NCBI RefSeq assembly: GCF_003730135.1
Contig: NZ_RJVO01000009.1
Span: 1-64,000, forward strand
Source: Stagnimonas aquatica
GTDB taxonomy: Bacteria; Pseudomonadota; Gammaproteobacteria; Nevskiales; Nevskiaceae
Direction: 5' to 3'
Length of the DNA stretch: 64,000 bases
Shown: positions 15,813 through 24,051 of the stretch, piece after piece
How positions within the stretch are numbered: position 1 is the stretch's first letter
How the letters are laid out: every line of letters starts with the position of its first letter
The notes under the pieces: generated by a model
What the model was told of the DNA's origin: nothing
Database searches by the model: none
Seen by the model: only the letters and a program-made list of their open reading frames with translations
Position numbers and translations under genes: made by a program

Positions 15813-17606
15813 CTAGTTGCGTACTGGTGTGTTCACGATTCGAGCAGCTTCTTGAAGTATTGGCTGCAATTCCGACAACAACTGCGGATTTCTCGCTGCA
15901 GCAGCCTCCAACCATCGGGCAAATCGGATCTTAAAATCCGGGTCAGCGGCGAGCACGTAGTGATGCGCGAGATCGGGGCGAGGGCGAATATGCGTCTTAA
16001 TCGATCGGAAAATCTGCGACGACAGTAGTTCGGCGTGCGGCTCGTCAGTGAGCCTAAGTTCTCCGTCCACAACTGCTTCTTCTCGGAGAGCAACTGGAAA
16101 CAGATTCTCCATACAGCCCGGCCACTCATGCTGTGGAACCCGAAGTGCAGTCATCTGGTCGCGGAATTCAACGCTCAGTGGAAGCCGACGCCACCAGACG
16201 CCGCTCGAATTGTTTTCGATCCACCTGCCCCCGGCGTCGAGTCTTCCATTCTTGTAAACGCGCCGCCCCTCCGCATCGTTGTCCACGAGTACTAGGATCT
16301 TCCGGGTCGGGGCAATCGAACTGAGAATTCGGCCGTCGCAACCGAGACTCTCCATCTTCGTCGTGCCTCCGGCTGGGAGAATATCGAACGGACAAGCACC
16401 GCCGATAAGCAGGCGCCAAGTGGCATCTAGGATTATCTTGTCGGCCTCACCTTCTACGAAGAGTATGGATCTCTCCATAGCTTGGAGTTGCTGTTGCAAG
16501 TCCGCTGTTGCCTGTCCCATTTGTCGGATCTTGGCATCCGCTTCTTTCAGGTACGAACTTACAACCGCCAGGTGTGGCGCCTCTCCCATAAGCTCGCCTG
16601 GAGCACTGCCGTCTTCTTGACGAAGCATTTTCACGACCGAGTTCAGCCGCTCTTTCCGTGAGTAGGAGCGCGATACGAAGTAGCGCTGAACTTGTTCGCT
16701 CTCAAGGGTAAAAAATGCTGGGCTGTGACTGGTCAGGAACACCTGAATGTTTGGTTCCCTAGAGAACTGCTGAAAAGTCTCTGCCTCTTGGATTGCGTTG
16801 GCGAGTTCAAGTGAGTTCTCGGGCTCTTCGAAGCCCCATAGGAAGTAATGCCCTGTATCTCTCTCCGAAAGAAAAGAAAGAATGAGTGGAATATGTCGCA
16901 CCTGTATTCCATCGCCCCGCTGCAGCGTAAGGCTGTAAGAGTCCCCAGCCTCAGAAGTCGTCTCAAAGTCGAGAGAACGAAAAAGATCGGTTAGATCTTG
17001 CGGCGTGGAGACCGCACTGTTGATGCCCAACCCGTTCAGAAGCCCTTGCGTCAGGTCGGCCGTTCGCTCTCGTAGCGCGCCAGCAAAACCGCGTAGCGAT
17101 TCTGAGAAATCCTCATGAGCGGCGATGCGCTCGTAAATCTGAGATTGCAGCTGCTCGAAAATCTTCCGATCTTTGATCGCGGGGATGTAGTAAAAGCGAA
17201 CTTTGTTCAGAAATCGCGTCAAATACTGTTGCTGCCGCCCCTCGAAGGGAGAGCTCACCTGAGGGGTATCTTGGTTTGTGACACTCCATTGCTTTTTGAC
17301 CCAGAACGAGTCGCCTAGTGACGCTCGCCAGCTTGGCGGTGTTTGGAACTCGATTTTGACGTAGACGAACTTTTTTATGTTTCCGTCATCGGCATCTGCA
17401 CGCCGGGAGTGATTGAAGTCTCTTTCAAATCTGAAAGGCTGACCCGGGTTCGTCTGGTTGTTGAAGAAAAGATTTAGCGCTCGAAGGACGTTGCTCTTGC
17501 CGGAGTCATTTCGTCCGAACGCGATGTTCATCGGACGACACTCAGAAAGTTGGTCCTTGTAGATTGAGCGGAAGTAGGCAACCTCAATGTTGGTGACGAG
17601 CTTCAT
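15813..17606 (-). CDS. OLD-family ATP-dependent endonuclease (GajA-like)
   Basis: This 597-residue protein has two parts. The N-terminal ATPase has Walker A GRNDSGKSN at residues 31-39 and Walker B FLWGFEEPENSLEL near residue 250, with a following LTSHSP switch. The C-terminal TOPRIM nuclease has LFVEGEADKIIL near residue 381 and VLVDNDAEGRR near 438. This is the OLD/GajA layout: ATP-gated nuclease with Glu and Asp-x-Asp metal ligands. The ATG at 17606 shares one base with the stop of the upstream gene (TGATG), so the two are coupled. A longer frame to 17747 would overlap that gene. In Gabija the partner is a UvrD-like helicase; here it is a deoxyribosyltransferase-like protein instead. Confidence 0.8.
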   Translation of the reverse strand: MKLVTNIEVAYFRSIYKDQLSECRPMNIAFGRNDSGKSNVLRALNLFFNNQTNPGQPFRFERDFNHSRRADADDGNIKKFVYVKIEFQTPPSWRASLGDSFWVKKQWSVTNQDTPQVSSPFEGRQQQYLTRFLNKVRFYYIPAIKDRKIFEQLQSQIYERIAAHEDFSESLRGFAGALRERTADLTQGLLNGLGINSAVSTPQDLTDLFRSLDFETTSEAGDSYSLTLQRGDGIQVRHIPLILSFLSERDTGHYFLWGFEEPENSLELANAIQEAETFQQFSREPNIQVFLTSHSPAFFTLESEQVQRYFVSRSYSRKERLNSVVKMLRQEDGSAPGELMGEAPHLAVVSSYLKEADAKIRQMGQATADLQQQLQAMERSILFVEGEADKIILDATWRLLIGGACPFDILPAGGTTKMESLGCDGRILSSIAPTRKILVLVDNDAEGRRVYKNGRLDAGGRWIENNSSGVWWRRLPLSVEFRDQMTALRVPQHEWPGCMENLFPVALREEAVVDGELRLTDEPHAELLSSQIFRSIKTHIRPRPDLAHHYVLAADPDFKIRFARWLEAAAARNPQLLSELQPILQEAARIVNTPVRN

Positions 17607-18559
17607 CAGCTTGCGCTCGTCGGTGACACTTTTATCGGGCCAGGCCCGGCGACAGCTTCTATACGTGAAGTGAGTCGTATTGCCAGTTCTTCCGGCGTCT
17701 CCCAGTCGATACAGTTGAACTGCCGTATGTCGAAATGAAGGTCGCACAGGTCACTCTTTCGGCAAGTCCAGAACACTGGCAACCCCCGACCTAAGGCGTA
17801 TCCAGCCTCGAAGTAGACGCCACCTCGATGGCCTGTGAAGTCAGCAACAAGAAACCGCGACGCGTTGATCTGACGAATTATCTCGTCGTCGATCCTGTTT
17901 ATGTGTTCAACTCTATCGATGCGAAGCGGGTCGTAGCCCGCTGCGAGAATACCTTTCTGAAACCCATCCTCGTAAATTTTGTTCAGTCCGGGATCAAACC
18001 ACATCGCGATGAAACCTTGCGACGAAATCGGCTGACGTCTTTCAACATCCTCAAGTCGCATGTAGCCGTCAGGCAGAATTTGGCAGTCTCCGCCCGTGCC
18101 GAGGAATTTAAGGTTCCCTCGATTTTCTAGCATTCGTGCCAAGTAAACGACATCTTCCTTGGACGCAGAGTATGTTGCTGCCAGAAATCGTGGCTCACTG
18201 ATGTTGAATGATGCTCCTAGCGGTCCAAGCCCCCGTCGGGCTTCTCGGAGCAGACCGTCGGACCGATCAGAAATCGACGACGGACGTCGCCTTAGTACGT
18301 TCTCCAGAACGACGCTCGTAATCAATGGAACTGAGCCGGCAACAAATTGCTCACGCACCCATCCAGACAGCGTCGCTCGAGCTCGCCTGTCTCTCGCCCG
18401 ACGGAGCAGCGATCCGGCAGTACCAGAAAGTCGAAAGTGTCCACACCTTGGGCAGGACTGCTCGATACCGTCGAAGCCGCTGGGCAAAGTCTCTGCTTGT
18501 TGGTCGAGGCAGATTTCACAAGGATCCAAATCGACTTCTCTCAAGACAACTCCCTTCAT
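17606..18559 (-). CDS. Zinc-ribbon / nucleoside deoxyribosyltransferase-like protein
   Basis: This 317-residue protein starts with a four-Cys zinc ribbon (CEIC at 14-17, CPRC at 36-39). Residues 180-290 look like a nucleoside 2-deoxyribosyltransferase/TIR-like fold: FIAMWFDPGLNKIYEDGF, then RFLVADFTGHRGGVYFEAGY with Asp240 and Glu251 in the positions of the family's catalytic Asp/Glu, then LGRGLPVFWTCR. Members of this superfamily act on nucleotides or NAD in several antiphage systems, including as effectors near retrons. It is translated ahead of an OLD-type nuclease with a one-base overlap, so the two form one operon. I infer a two-part defence module. No partner helicase is present. Confidence 0.7.
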   Translation of the reverse strand: MKGVVLREVDLDPCEICLDQQAETLPSGFDGIEQSCPRCGHFRLSGTAGSLLRRARDRRARATLSGWVREQFVAGSVPLITSVVLENVLRRRPSSISDRSDGLLREARRGLGPLGASFNISEPRFLAATYSASKEDVVYLARMLENRGNLKFLGTGGDCQILPDGYMRLEDVERRQPISSQGFIAMWFDPGLNKIYEDGFQKGILAAGYDPLRIDRVEHINRIDDEIIRQINASRFLVADFTGHRGGVYFEAGYALGRGLPVFWTCRKSDLCDLHFDIRQFNCIDWETPEELAIRLTSRIEAVAGPGPIKVSPTSAS

Positions 18560-18802
18560 AGTTCATATCGATTACTGAGCCCAACGCGGATTGGATCGCC
18601 GAAGTGCGGTGACCGATGGCCGCAGGGCAGTTTCCGAAACGCGATTCGCATTGGTAACAGTCCCTTAGAACGCGCCTAATTTGAGGGCTCGCCGAGTTAC
18701 ACCGCAGACCCCTCTGCCGATGGTCGGGACTTCACACCTGCCGCAATTTGCAGTCAAGACCCCGGCAACTGCGAAGGTCCGCTTTGGGCTGGTTTTAGCC
18801 GA
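18560..18802. other. 243-bp region between integrase and NDT-like operon
   Basis: This contains the promoter region of the leftward NDT-like/OLD operon and the 3' end of the integrase. No gene, repeat or clear terminator was seen. Confidence 0.3.
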
Positions 18803-19960
18803 CTAAGCCGGCGCTTGATTGGCATCCCTTTTTGCCGACCTTCTTTCAGTCATCTGATCGAGCCGATCTACGAGATCTTCGCTCCGAAGATGGGTATATC
18901 GCTTGAGCATTTGCATCGACTTGTGTCCGCTGATGGCAGCGACTTCTTGATCGCCAAGGCCGGATTCGACCAATCGACTGACCGCTTCATGACGCAAATC
19001 GTGGAAGTGAAAATCATATAGCCCGGCCTTGGACCTGACCGCAGCCCACACTTTGTTGAACTCATAAGGCCGACGGACCCCGCCTTCGCCCGGTTCGCCG
19101 AAAAAGATGAGGTCAGTATCCGGCGGGCGAGCAGCATGATTGAGTGCTTCAACGAAGATTGCGGTTGCAGTCTTGGTCAGGGGCACCGTGCGGGCAGTGG
19201 TGTTCTTGGTGTACTCAAGCCGAACGATACGTCGCGCCGTATCCACTTGATTGCAGCGCAATGAAGTGATCTCCGATGACCGCATTCCTGTTTCCAAGGC
19301 AATGCGCACGATCCATCGGAGCATCGGATTCGAGTGCCGATCAACGTAAGGCATAAGCCGATCTTCTTCGGCTTGAGACAGTCGGCGATTGCGACCAGGT
19401 CCTGGTGAGGGTTTCGAGATCAGCATCACGGGGTTGCTCGTCACACCCAGTCGCCATTCCTTGATGACCAAGGAAAAGAGATGGCTGAGCAGCGCCAGCT
19501 CCAAACGCACTGTGTTGGGAGCCCTCCGTCGCCGCTCGCCTGTATTGGGATCGATATCGCCATTGAGTCGCTTATCACGAAATGACGCCACCAAATCTGG
19601 AGTGAGCGCGGCTAGCGAATAGCTGCCGAGTTCGCGCTTCAACGTGGCGATACGGCGGACTTCCGACGCTCTGGAGCTTGGTCGCTTCCTAGGGGTAACC
19701 TCCGTTTCGTAACGTTCGAGGGCGGCCTTAAGCGTTGTCCGCTCCGATGGCGCGCGCTGGATGAATACGCCGCGGACCATCTCGTCCTCGATGCGCCGCG
19801 CCCAATCTTCGGCGTCCTTTTTCAGGCGAAAGGTCTTGCTGCACGTCGGCCATCCTGTCAGTCGAACGACGGCTTTGTGTCTGTAAGTTGGCGCGCGGCC
19901 AGCCTTGTTATCAGGCGTTCCATTCTTGGACTTCGCGAGCACCTTCACGAACGTGGCCAT
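18803..19960 (-). CDS. int: Site-specific tyrosine recombinase (integrase)
   Basis: This 385-residue protein begins MATFVKVLAKSKNG. A frame extending upstream to 20047 runs through the tRNA and is not a real start. The catalytic set is visible: Arg in ETGMRSSEITSLR near residue 225, His-x-x-Arg in HDLRHEAV near 320, and His and Tyr in ISGHKSMQMLKRYTHL near 345-355. The enzyme integrates the element into the adjacent tRNA gene. It reads away from the tRNA, the usual arrangement at the integrase end. No excisionase is recognised next to it. The N-terminal part has the arm-binding and core-binding segments typical of phage integrases. Confidence 0.9.
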   Translation of the reverse strand: MATFVKVLAKSKNGTPDNKAGRAPTYRHKAVVRLTGWPTCSKTFRLKKDAEDWARRIEDEMVRGVFIQRAPSERTTLKAALERYETEVTPRKRPSSRASEVRRIATLKRELGSYSLAALTPDLVASFRDKRLNGDIDPNTGERRRRAPNTVRLELALLSHLFSLVIKEWRLGVTSNPVMLISKPSPGPGRNRRLSQAEEDRLMPYVDRHSNPMLRWIVRIALETGMRSSEITSLRCNQVDTARRIVRLEYTKNTTARTVPLTKTATAIFVEALNHAARPPDTDLIFFGEPGEGGVRRPYEFNKVWAAVRSKAGLYDFHFHDLRHEAVSRLVESGLGDQEVAAISGHKSMQMLKRYTHLRSEDLVDRLDQMTERRSAKRDANQAPA

Positions 19961-20017
19961 CGCATTCTCCAATCGCTGCTGTACCAGATTTGTACCTGGC
20001 GCCAATTTGGAGGTGAA

Positions 20018-20094
20018 TGGTGGGCCCTGCCGGACTTGAACCGGCAACCAAGCGATTATGAGTCGCGTGCTCTAACCGATTGAGCTAAAGGCCC
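20018..20094 (-). tRNA. tRNA with CAU anticodon (Ile2-like, or Met)
   Basis: This full 77-nt cloverleaf reads on the minus strand. The acceptor stem is GGGCCTT/AGGGCCC (one G-U pair). The D-arm is GCTC...GAGC. The anticodon loop is CTCATAA within TCATAA, with the CAT anticodon. The T-arm is GCCGG-TTCAAGT-CCGGC. CCA is encoded. The pattern around the anticodon (GACTCATAATCGC) is close to E. coli ileX/ileY-type tRNA, which reads AUA after lysidine modification, though an elongator-type Met assignment is not excluded. The first pair of the anticodon stem is a C-T mismatch. It is the attachment site of the island: the integrase gene begins about 60 bp from its 3' end. Confidence 0.85.
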
Positions 20095-20095
20095 T

Positions 20096-20156
20096 TTTTG
20101 ATCATTCACTCTCTGCGGAGCATTGTTGAAGCTAGTGACCCCTTCGTCAATGACTT
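20096..20156. other. Spacer between the full and truncated tRNA copies
   Basis: About 60 bp separate the complete tRNA from a truncated copy. No promoter or gene was recognised. Confidence 0.3.
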
Positions 20157-20199
20157 GGGGATTATGAGTCCCCTGCTCTAACCATTGAGCTAAAGGCCC
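20157..20199 (-). pseudogene. Truncated tRNA (5' half only, CAU anticodon)
   Basis: The first 43 nt of a CAU tRNA are present: acceptor 5' strand GGGCCTT, D-arm, and a good anticodon stem GGGGA/TCCCC. The T-arm and acceptor 3' strand are missing, and unrelated sequence follows. The first 16 nt are identical to the full tRNA at 20018-20094. Most likely this is the original chromosomal gene disrupted by integration, with the element supplying an intact copy. A degenerate duplicate is the alternative. Confidence 0.6.
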
Positions 20200-20237
20200 G
20201 TCCAAGCGGCAACGCCGGGCGCCGCGAGGGCGGGATT

Positions 20238-21149
20238 TTAAGCCTTGTTGGCTCGGGCGTTGCGCCGCGCCTGACCAGGGCCGTAGCCGTGGATGCGCTT
20301 GAAGCCACGGCGGAACGCGGCTTCGGTTTCAAAACCGAGTTGGCCGGACACGGCGGCCACCGACAGGCGCGGATCGCGCAGCAAGCGCAGGGCTTCAGTC
20401 ATGCGCCAACGTGCCAGGTAGCGCATCGGCGGCTCGCCGAGCACTTCATTGAAGCGCTGCGCGAAAGCGGCGCGCGACTGGTGCGCGCGTTCGGCCAGTG
20501 AGGCGACCGTCCAGCTGTCACCAGGCGCGCCGTGGATCGCCGCCAGAGCCGGTGCGAGGCGCGGATCGACCAGGGCCGAGAGCAGGCCGCGCAGTTCGCC
20601 GCGCTGCTGCAGGTGATGCCGCAGGGCGATCACGAACAGTGCGTCGGACAGCTTGTCCATCACCGCGCGGCTGCCGAAGGCGCGCCGCTGAGCCTCGTCC
20701 CGAAGCAGGCTGGCCAAGCCTCGCAGGCTGGGGCCGCCGGCAGAGGAGGGCACCACCAGGCAGGGCGGCAGCGCCTGGATCATTGGCGCGGCGGCCTGAC
20801 CTTCAAACTCGAACTCGCCGCATAGCAGTACCGCGCTCGCCTGGTCGGACTCCTGCGCCGGCTCGGCGGCGCTGCACAGCAGGTGGGCAGCGCCACCGGG
20901 GAACAGCACCAGGTCACCGGCCTCCAGGCACAGCGGCCGGGGCAGGATGTCGGCGCGGATGTAGCAGCGCCCCTGCTCGACCAGATGGAACCAGGCCAGG
21001 GGCGCGTCGGGCTCGGGCTCTTCCCAGCGCCCGCACAGTTCCAGCCGGTCGGTGAGCCGCGCCCTCAGCTGGTAGGCGGCCAGCAGGCTCTGCAAGACGC
21101 CTTCTGCGGGGCTGGCATCCAAATCGGGGGTGACTGGGGTTTCGGACAT
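20238..21149 (-). CDS. AraC-family regulator with cupin-like sensor domain
   Basis: This 303-residue protein has the start MSETPVTPDLDASPAE. Residues 20-140 look like the cupin_6 ligand-binding half (for example CLEAGDLVLFPGGAAHLL). The C-terminal 90 residues hold two AraC helix-turn-helix motifs (SWTVASLAERAHQSRAAFAQ and the following LRDPRLSVAAVSGQLGFETE). It is divergent from the DoxX gene with 75 bp between them, which suggests it controls the DoxX/MNIO cluster. Its ligand is unknown. Confidence 0.85.
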   Translation of the reverse strand: MSETPVTPDLDASPAEGVLQSLLAAYQLRARLTDRLELCGRWEEPEPDAPLAWFHLVEQGRCYIRADILPRPLCLEAGDLVLFPGGAAHLLCSAAEPAQESDQASAVLLCGEFEFEGQAAAPMIQALPPCLVVPSSAGGPSLRGLASLLRDEAQRRAFGSRAVMDKLSDALFVIALRHHLQQRGELRGLLSALVDPRLAPALAAIHGAPGDSWTVASLAERAHQSRAAFAQRFNEVLGEPPMRYLARWRMTEALRLLRDPRLSVAAVSGQLGFETEAAFRRGFKRIHGYGPGQARRNARANKA

Positions 21150-21224
21150 AAACGCTGGACGGGGGCAACCGGTGTGACGCATCGGCTCTGCCTAGTATGG
21201 CGGCGTTCCTCCACAGAGCCAGTC

Positions 21225-21845
21225 ATGAAACCCCTCGTTATCGCCCAGCGCCTGCAGCAAGGACTAGACGCCAGCCGTGCTGCCGATTGGCTGGCGCCGC
21301 TGTTGCTGCGCCTCTACCTGGCGCCGGTAATGTGGATGGCAGGCTGGAACAAGGCCATGGGTTTTGCCGATACGGTCGAGTGGTTCGGCAATGCCGACTG
21401 GGGCCTGGGCCTGCCGTTTCCGACCCTGATGGCGGGTCTTGCCATCGGTGCCGAGCTGGGGGGTGCGATCAGCTTGCTGCTCGGGCTGGGGCTGCGCTGG
21501 ATGACGCTGCCGATGATGGCCACCATGTTGGTGGCGATCTTCACTGTGCACTGGCACAACGGCTGGCTGGCGATCTCGGAGGGCATGGGCCTGTTCGCCA
21601 CCGAGCGCACCCTGGAGGCCACCGCCGCCCTGGCGCGCGCCAAGGAGCTGCTGATGCAGAGCGGCGAGTACGAAGAGCTGACCCGGCATGGCTCGCTGGT
21701 AGTGCTGAACAACGGCGTGGAGTTCGCGGTGACCTATCTGGTGATGCTGCTGACGCTGTTCTTCACCGGCGCCGGGCGCTATCTGAGTCTGGACTACTGG
21801 CTGCGCCGCCGGCTGGACGCATCTGCGGCGGTGAAGTCGGCGTAA
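21225..21845 (+). CDS. DoxX-family membrane protein (HvfD-like)
   Basis: This 206-residue protein starts at the ATG at 21225 (MKPLVIAQRL). Four hydrophobic helices are visible, including LLLRLYLAPVMWMAGWNKAM, LIGAELGGAISLLLGLGL and AVTYLVMLLTLFF, as in DoxX proteins. DoxX proteins recur in the bufferin/Hvf-type clusters next to DUF692 enzymes. Here it starts a run of four genes with the precursor peptide, the MNIO enzyme and its DUF2063 partner. The likely role is electron transfer or metal handling for the modification machinery at the membrane, but this is not established. Confidence 0.75.
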   Translation: MKPLVIAQRLQQGLDASRAADWLAPLLLRLYLAPVMWMAGWNKAMGFADTVEWFGNADWGLGLPFPTLMAGLAIGAELGGAISLLLGLGLRWMTLPMMATMLVAIFTVHWHNGWLAISEGMGLFATERTLEATAALARAKELLMQSGEYEELTRHGSLVVLNNGVEFAVTYLVMLLTLFFTGAGRYLSLDYWLRRRLDASAAVKSA

Positions 21846-21924
21846 AGTGCGGGTGGCCCGCCTAGAGGCCACATCATTTCAATCACGACCGGTCTGTCGG
21901 TCACTGCAACCCTGGAGATACATC

Positions 21925-22278
21925 ATGCGCAATCTCAACAAGAAGCCCCTCGCCCTCGCTCTCGGCACCGCCTTCGCCCTCTGCGGCGCTGCCCCGGTGT
22001 TCGCGGCCTCCGACCTCTCCTCCGGCTACATGGTCGCCTCCCTCGGTGACGCCAAGACCGGCGAGGCCAAGTGTGGCGAAGCCAAGTGCGGTGCCGACAA
22101 GAAGGCTGCCGAGCACAAGTGCGGTGAAGCCAAGTGCGGCGCCGACAAAAAGGCCGCCGAAGCCAAGTGCGGGGCCGACAAGAAGGCTGCCGAGGCCAAG
22201 TGCGGTGCCGACAAGAAGGCTGCCGAGCACAAGTGCGGCGAAGCCAAGTGCGGCGCCGACAAGCCCAAGACCAACTGA
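21925..22278 (+). CDS. Cys-repeat RiPP precursor (bufferin/HvfA-like)
   Basis: This 117-residue protein has a Sec signal peptide ending near VFAASDLSS. After residue 40 it is almost entirely a repeat with eight KCG units, six in the context EAKCG and two in EHKCG, separated by ADKK spacers. Such Cys-Gly repeats in a secreted peptide next to DUF692 and DUF2063 enzymes match HvfA-type precursors, whose Cys residues are converted to copper-binding heterocycles. Low-complexity repeats also make expansion or contraction likely. The first eight residues after the leader and the spacer lysines are probably recognition elements. Function as a copper or metal buffer is inferred from the family. Confidence 0.75.
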   Translation: MRNLNKKPLALALGTAFALCGAAPVFAASDLSSGYMVASLGDAKTGEAKCGEAKCGADKKAAEHKCGEAKCGADKKAAEAKCGADKKAAEAKCGADKKAAEHKCGEAKCGADKPKTN

Positions 22279-22305
22279 GCAACGCTGATCTTGCCCAGTC
22301 TGGCG

Positions 22306-23181
22306 ATGCAAACCCGCGCCCTGTCCTCGGCGATCCCTCAGGTGCGTGGCGCGGGTCTGGGCTTGCGGCGGGCGCTGCTGGGCCCGCTTTCGGATGTGCA
22401 GCCGATGCCCGGTCAGGGCATCGGCTTTCTTGAAGTGGCGCCGGAAAACTGGATGCGCACGGGTGGCCGTCTCGGTCGCCAGTTTCGCGCCTACACCGAG
22501 CGCTTTCCGTTTGTCGCGCATGGCCTGTCGCTGTCGATCGGTTCCCCGGCGCCGCTGGACGAGGACTTCGTCCGCGCGCTGAAAGTGTTTCTCGACCAGC
22601 ACGGCATTGCCGACTACACCGAACATCTCACGTTCTGCTCGGACGACGGTCATCTCTACGACCTGATGCCGATCCCGTTCACCGAAGAGGCGGTGGACTA
22701 CGTGGCGGCGCGCGTGCGCCGCGTGCAGGACCTCCTCGAACGCCGCATCGCGCTGGAGAACGCCAGCTACTACACGCCGCTGGCCACCGAACTGAGCGAG
22801 GCCGAGTTCATCCGCGCGGTGATCGAGCGCGCCGACTGCGATCTGCTGCTCGACGTCAACAACCTCGTGGTCAACAGCATCAACCACCGTTACGAGGCCC
22901 GCGCCTTTCTCGACCAGCTGCCGCTGGAGCGGGTGCGCTATCTGCACCTCGCCGGGCACTACGTCGAGGCCGAGGACCTGCGCATCGACACCCACGGCAG
23001 CGATGTCGACGACCCCGCCTGGGCGCTACTGGACGAGGTCTACGTGCGCCTGGGGCCGGTGCCGACGCTGCTGGAACGCGACTTCAACATCCCGCCGCTA
23101 CCGGAGCTGATGCAGGAGATCCAGCGCATCAATGTTGCTCAGGCTCGGGCGCAGCCTTTAACCAGGATCGCGCATGGCTGA
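22306..23181 (+). CDS. MNIO-family enzyme (DUF692, BufB/HvfB-like)
   Basis: This 291-residue protein is of the DUF692/MNIO family, multinuclear non-heme iron oxidases with a TIM-barrel fold. Visible family motifs include FLEVAPENWM, HGLSLSIGS, YTEHLTFCS, LLLDVNNLVVNS and RYLHLAGHYVE, which carry metal-binding His, Glu and Asp. An in-frame TTG at 22291 is also possible; the ATG at 22306 is preferred. It sits directly after the precursor and overlaps the DUF2063 gene by 8 nt. The enzyme oxidises Cys residues in the precursor repeats, in this class to form copper-binding groups. Confidence 0.85.
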   Translation: MQTRALSSAIPQVRGAGLGLRRALLGPLSDVQPMPGQGIGFLEVAPENWMRTGGRLGRQFRAYTERFPFVAHGLSLSIGSPAPLDEDFVRALKVFLDQHGIADYTEHLTFCSDDGHLYDLMPIPFTEEAVDYVAARVRRVQDLLERRIALENASYYTPLATELSEAEFIRAVIERADCDLLLDVNNLVVNSINHRYEARAFLDQLPLERVRYLHLAGHYVEAEDLRIDTHGSDVDDPAWALLDEVYVRLGPVPTLLERDFNIPPLPELMQEIQRINVAQARAQPLTRIAHG

Positions 23182-23998
23182 GCGTGTTGACGGCCTGCGC
23201 CCGCGCTTTCAGCAATTGCAGTACGCGTTCACCGCGCACCTGCGCGATCCCGAGCAGCACCCCGGCCCAGCCGGCATCGAGGAGCGGCGACTGCGGGTCT
23301 ACCGCGAGCTGTTCTACAACAACGTCGAAGGCTTTCTCGCCAACGCCTTTCCGGTGATCCGGCAACTGCTGCCCGACGCCCACTGGCACGGCCTGGTGCG
23401 TGACTTCTACGCCCGCCACCAGTGCCGCGACCCGCTGTTCAACGGCGTCGCCGAGGAATTCGTGCGCTATCTGCAGGACGAGCGCGGCACCCCGCCGGAA
23501 GACCCGGCGTTTCTGCCGGAGCTGGCGCACTACGAATGGGTGGAGCTGGCACTGTCGATCGCCGAGGACGCGCCCCACCCGGACCGCGCCGAGCTAGGCG
23601 CGGGCAAGGTGTCGCTGGCCGACCCCAACGGCGATCTGCTGGCGGCGCCGCCCTATGTGTCGCCGCTGGCCTGGACGCTGGGCTACGACTACCCGGTGCA
23701 CCGCATCGGTCCGCAGTTCCAGCCCGGCGAGCCGGGCGCGGAGACCACCTGGCTGGTGGTCTATCGCAGCCGCCAGGACGAGGTGCGCTTTCTGGAGATC
23801 AACGCGGTCACCGCCCGGCTGCTGAGCCTCGCGGAGGAGCAACCCGAGGCCAGCGGCGCGGAACTGATCGCGCGAATCGCCAGCGAGCTGGGTACTGCGG
23901 CGACGAGCCTGATGGCGCCCGGCCTGGCCATGCTGCAGGGCCTGCGCGAGCGCGAGGTGATCCTCGGCACCCGGCGGCCGGCACCGCCCGCCACTTGA
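23174..23998 (+). CDS. DUF2063 partner protein (BufC/HvfC-like)
   Basis: This 274-residue protein overlaps the MNIO gene (ATGGCTGA). Its N-terminal half (LQYAFTAHLRDPEQHPGPAG through FYNNVEGFLANAFPVIRQLL) is the DUF2063/HvfC DNA-binding-like fold typical of this cluster, and the C-terminal part is a helical domain. HvfC is the recognition subunit that brings precursor and enzyme together. It ends the four-gene run. Confidence 0.85.
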   Translation: MAERVDGLRPRFQQLQYAFTAHLRDPEQHPGPAGIEERRLRVYRELFYNNVEGFLANAFPVIRQLLPDAHWHGLVRDFYARHQCRDPLFNGVAEEFVRYLQDERGTPPEDPAFLPELAHYEWVELALSIAEDAPHPDRAELGAGKVSLADPNGDLLAAPPYVSPLAWTLGYDYPVHRIGPQFQPGEPGAETTWLVVYRSRQDEVRFLEINAVTARLLSLAEEQPEASGAELIARIASELGTAATSLMAPGLAMLQGLREREVILGTRRPAPPAT

Positions 23999-24051
23999 AA
24001 ACCCGGCGCGGCGCCGCATCCTGGCAGGCCGACTGCCGTCACTGACAGACC

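Noticed and set aside
292-18794. Shared GTCCGCTTTGGGCT at 302 and 18777 as attachment sites
   Set aside because: Short, not linked to the tRNA end, and similar words are common in this DNA.
18803-20047. Integrase start at 20047
   Set aside because: The first residues would come from the tRNA sequence; the ATG at 19960 is the natural start.
20157-20199. Second functional tRNA
   Set aside because: It lacks the T-arm and 3' acceptor strand.
22070-22270. Regular DNA repeats that could look like a CRISPR array
   Set aside because: They encode the KCG repeats of the secreted peptide and lack unique spacers.
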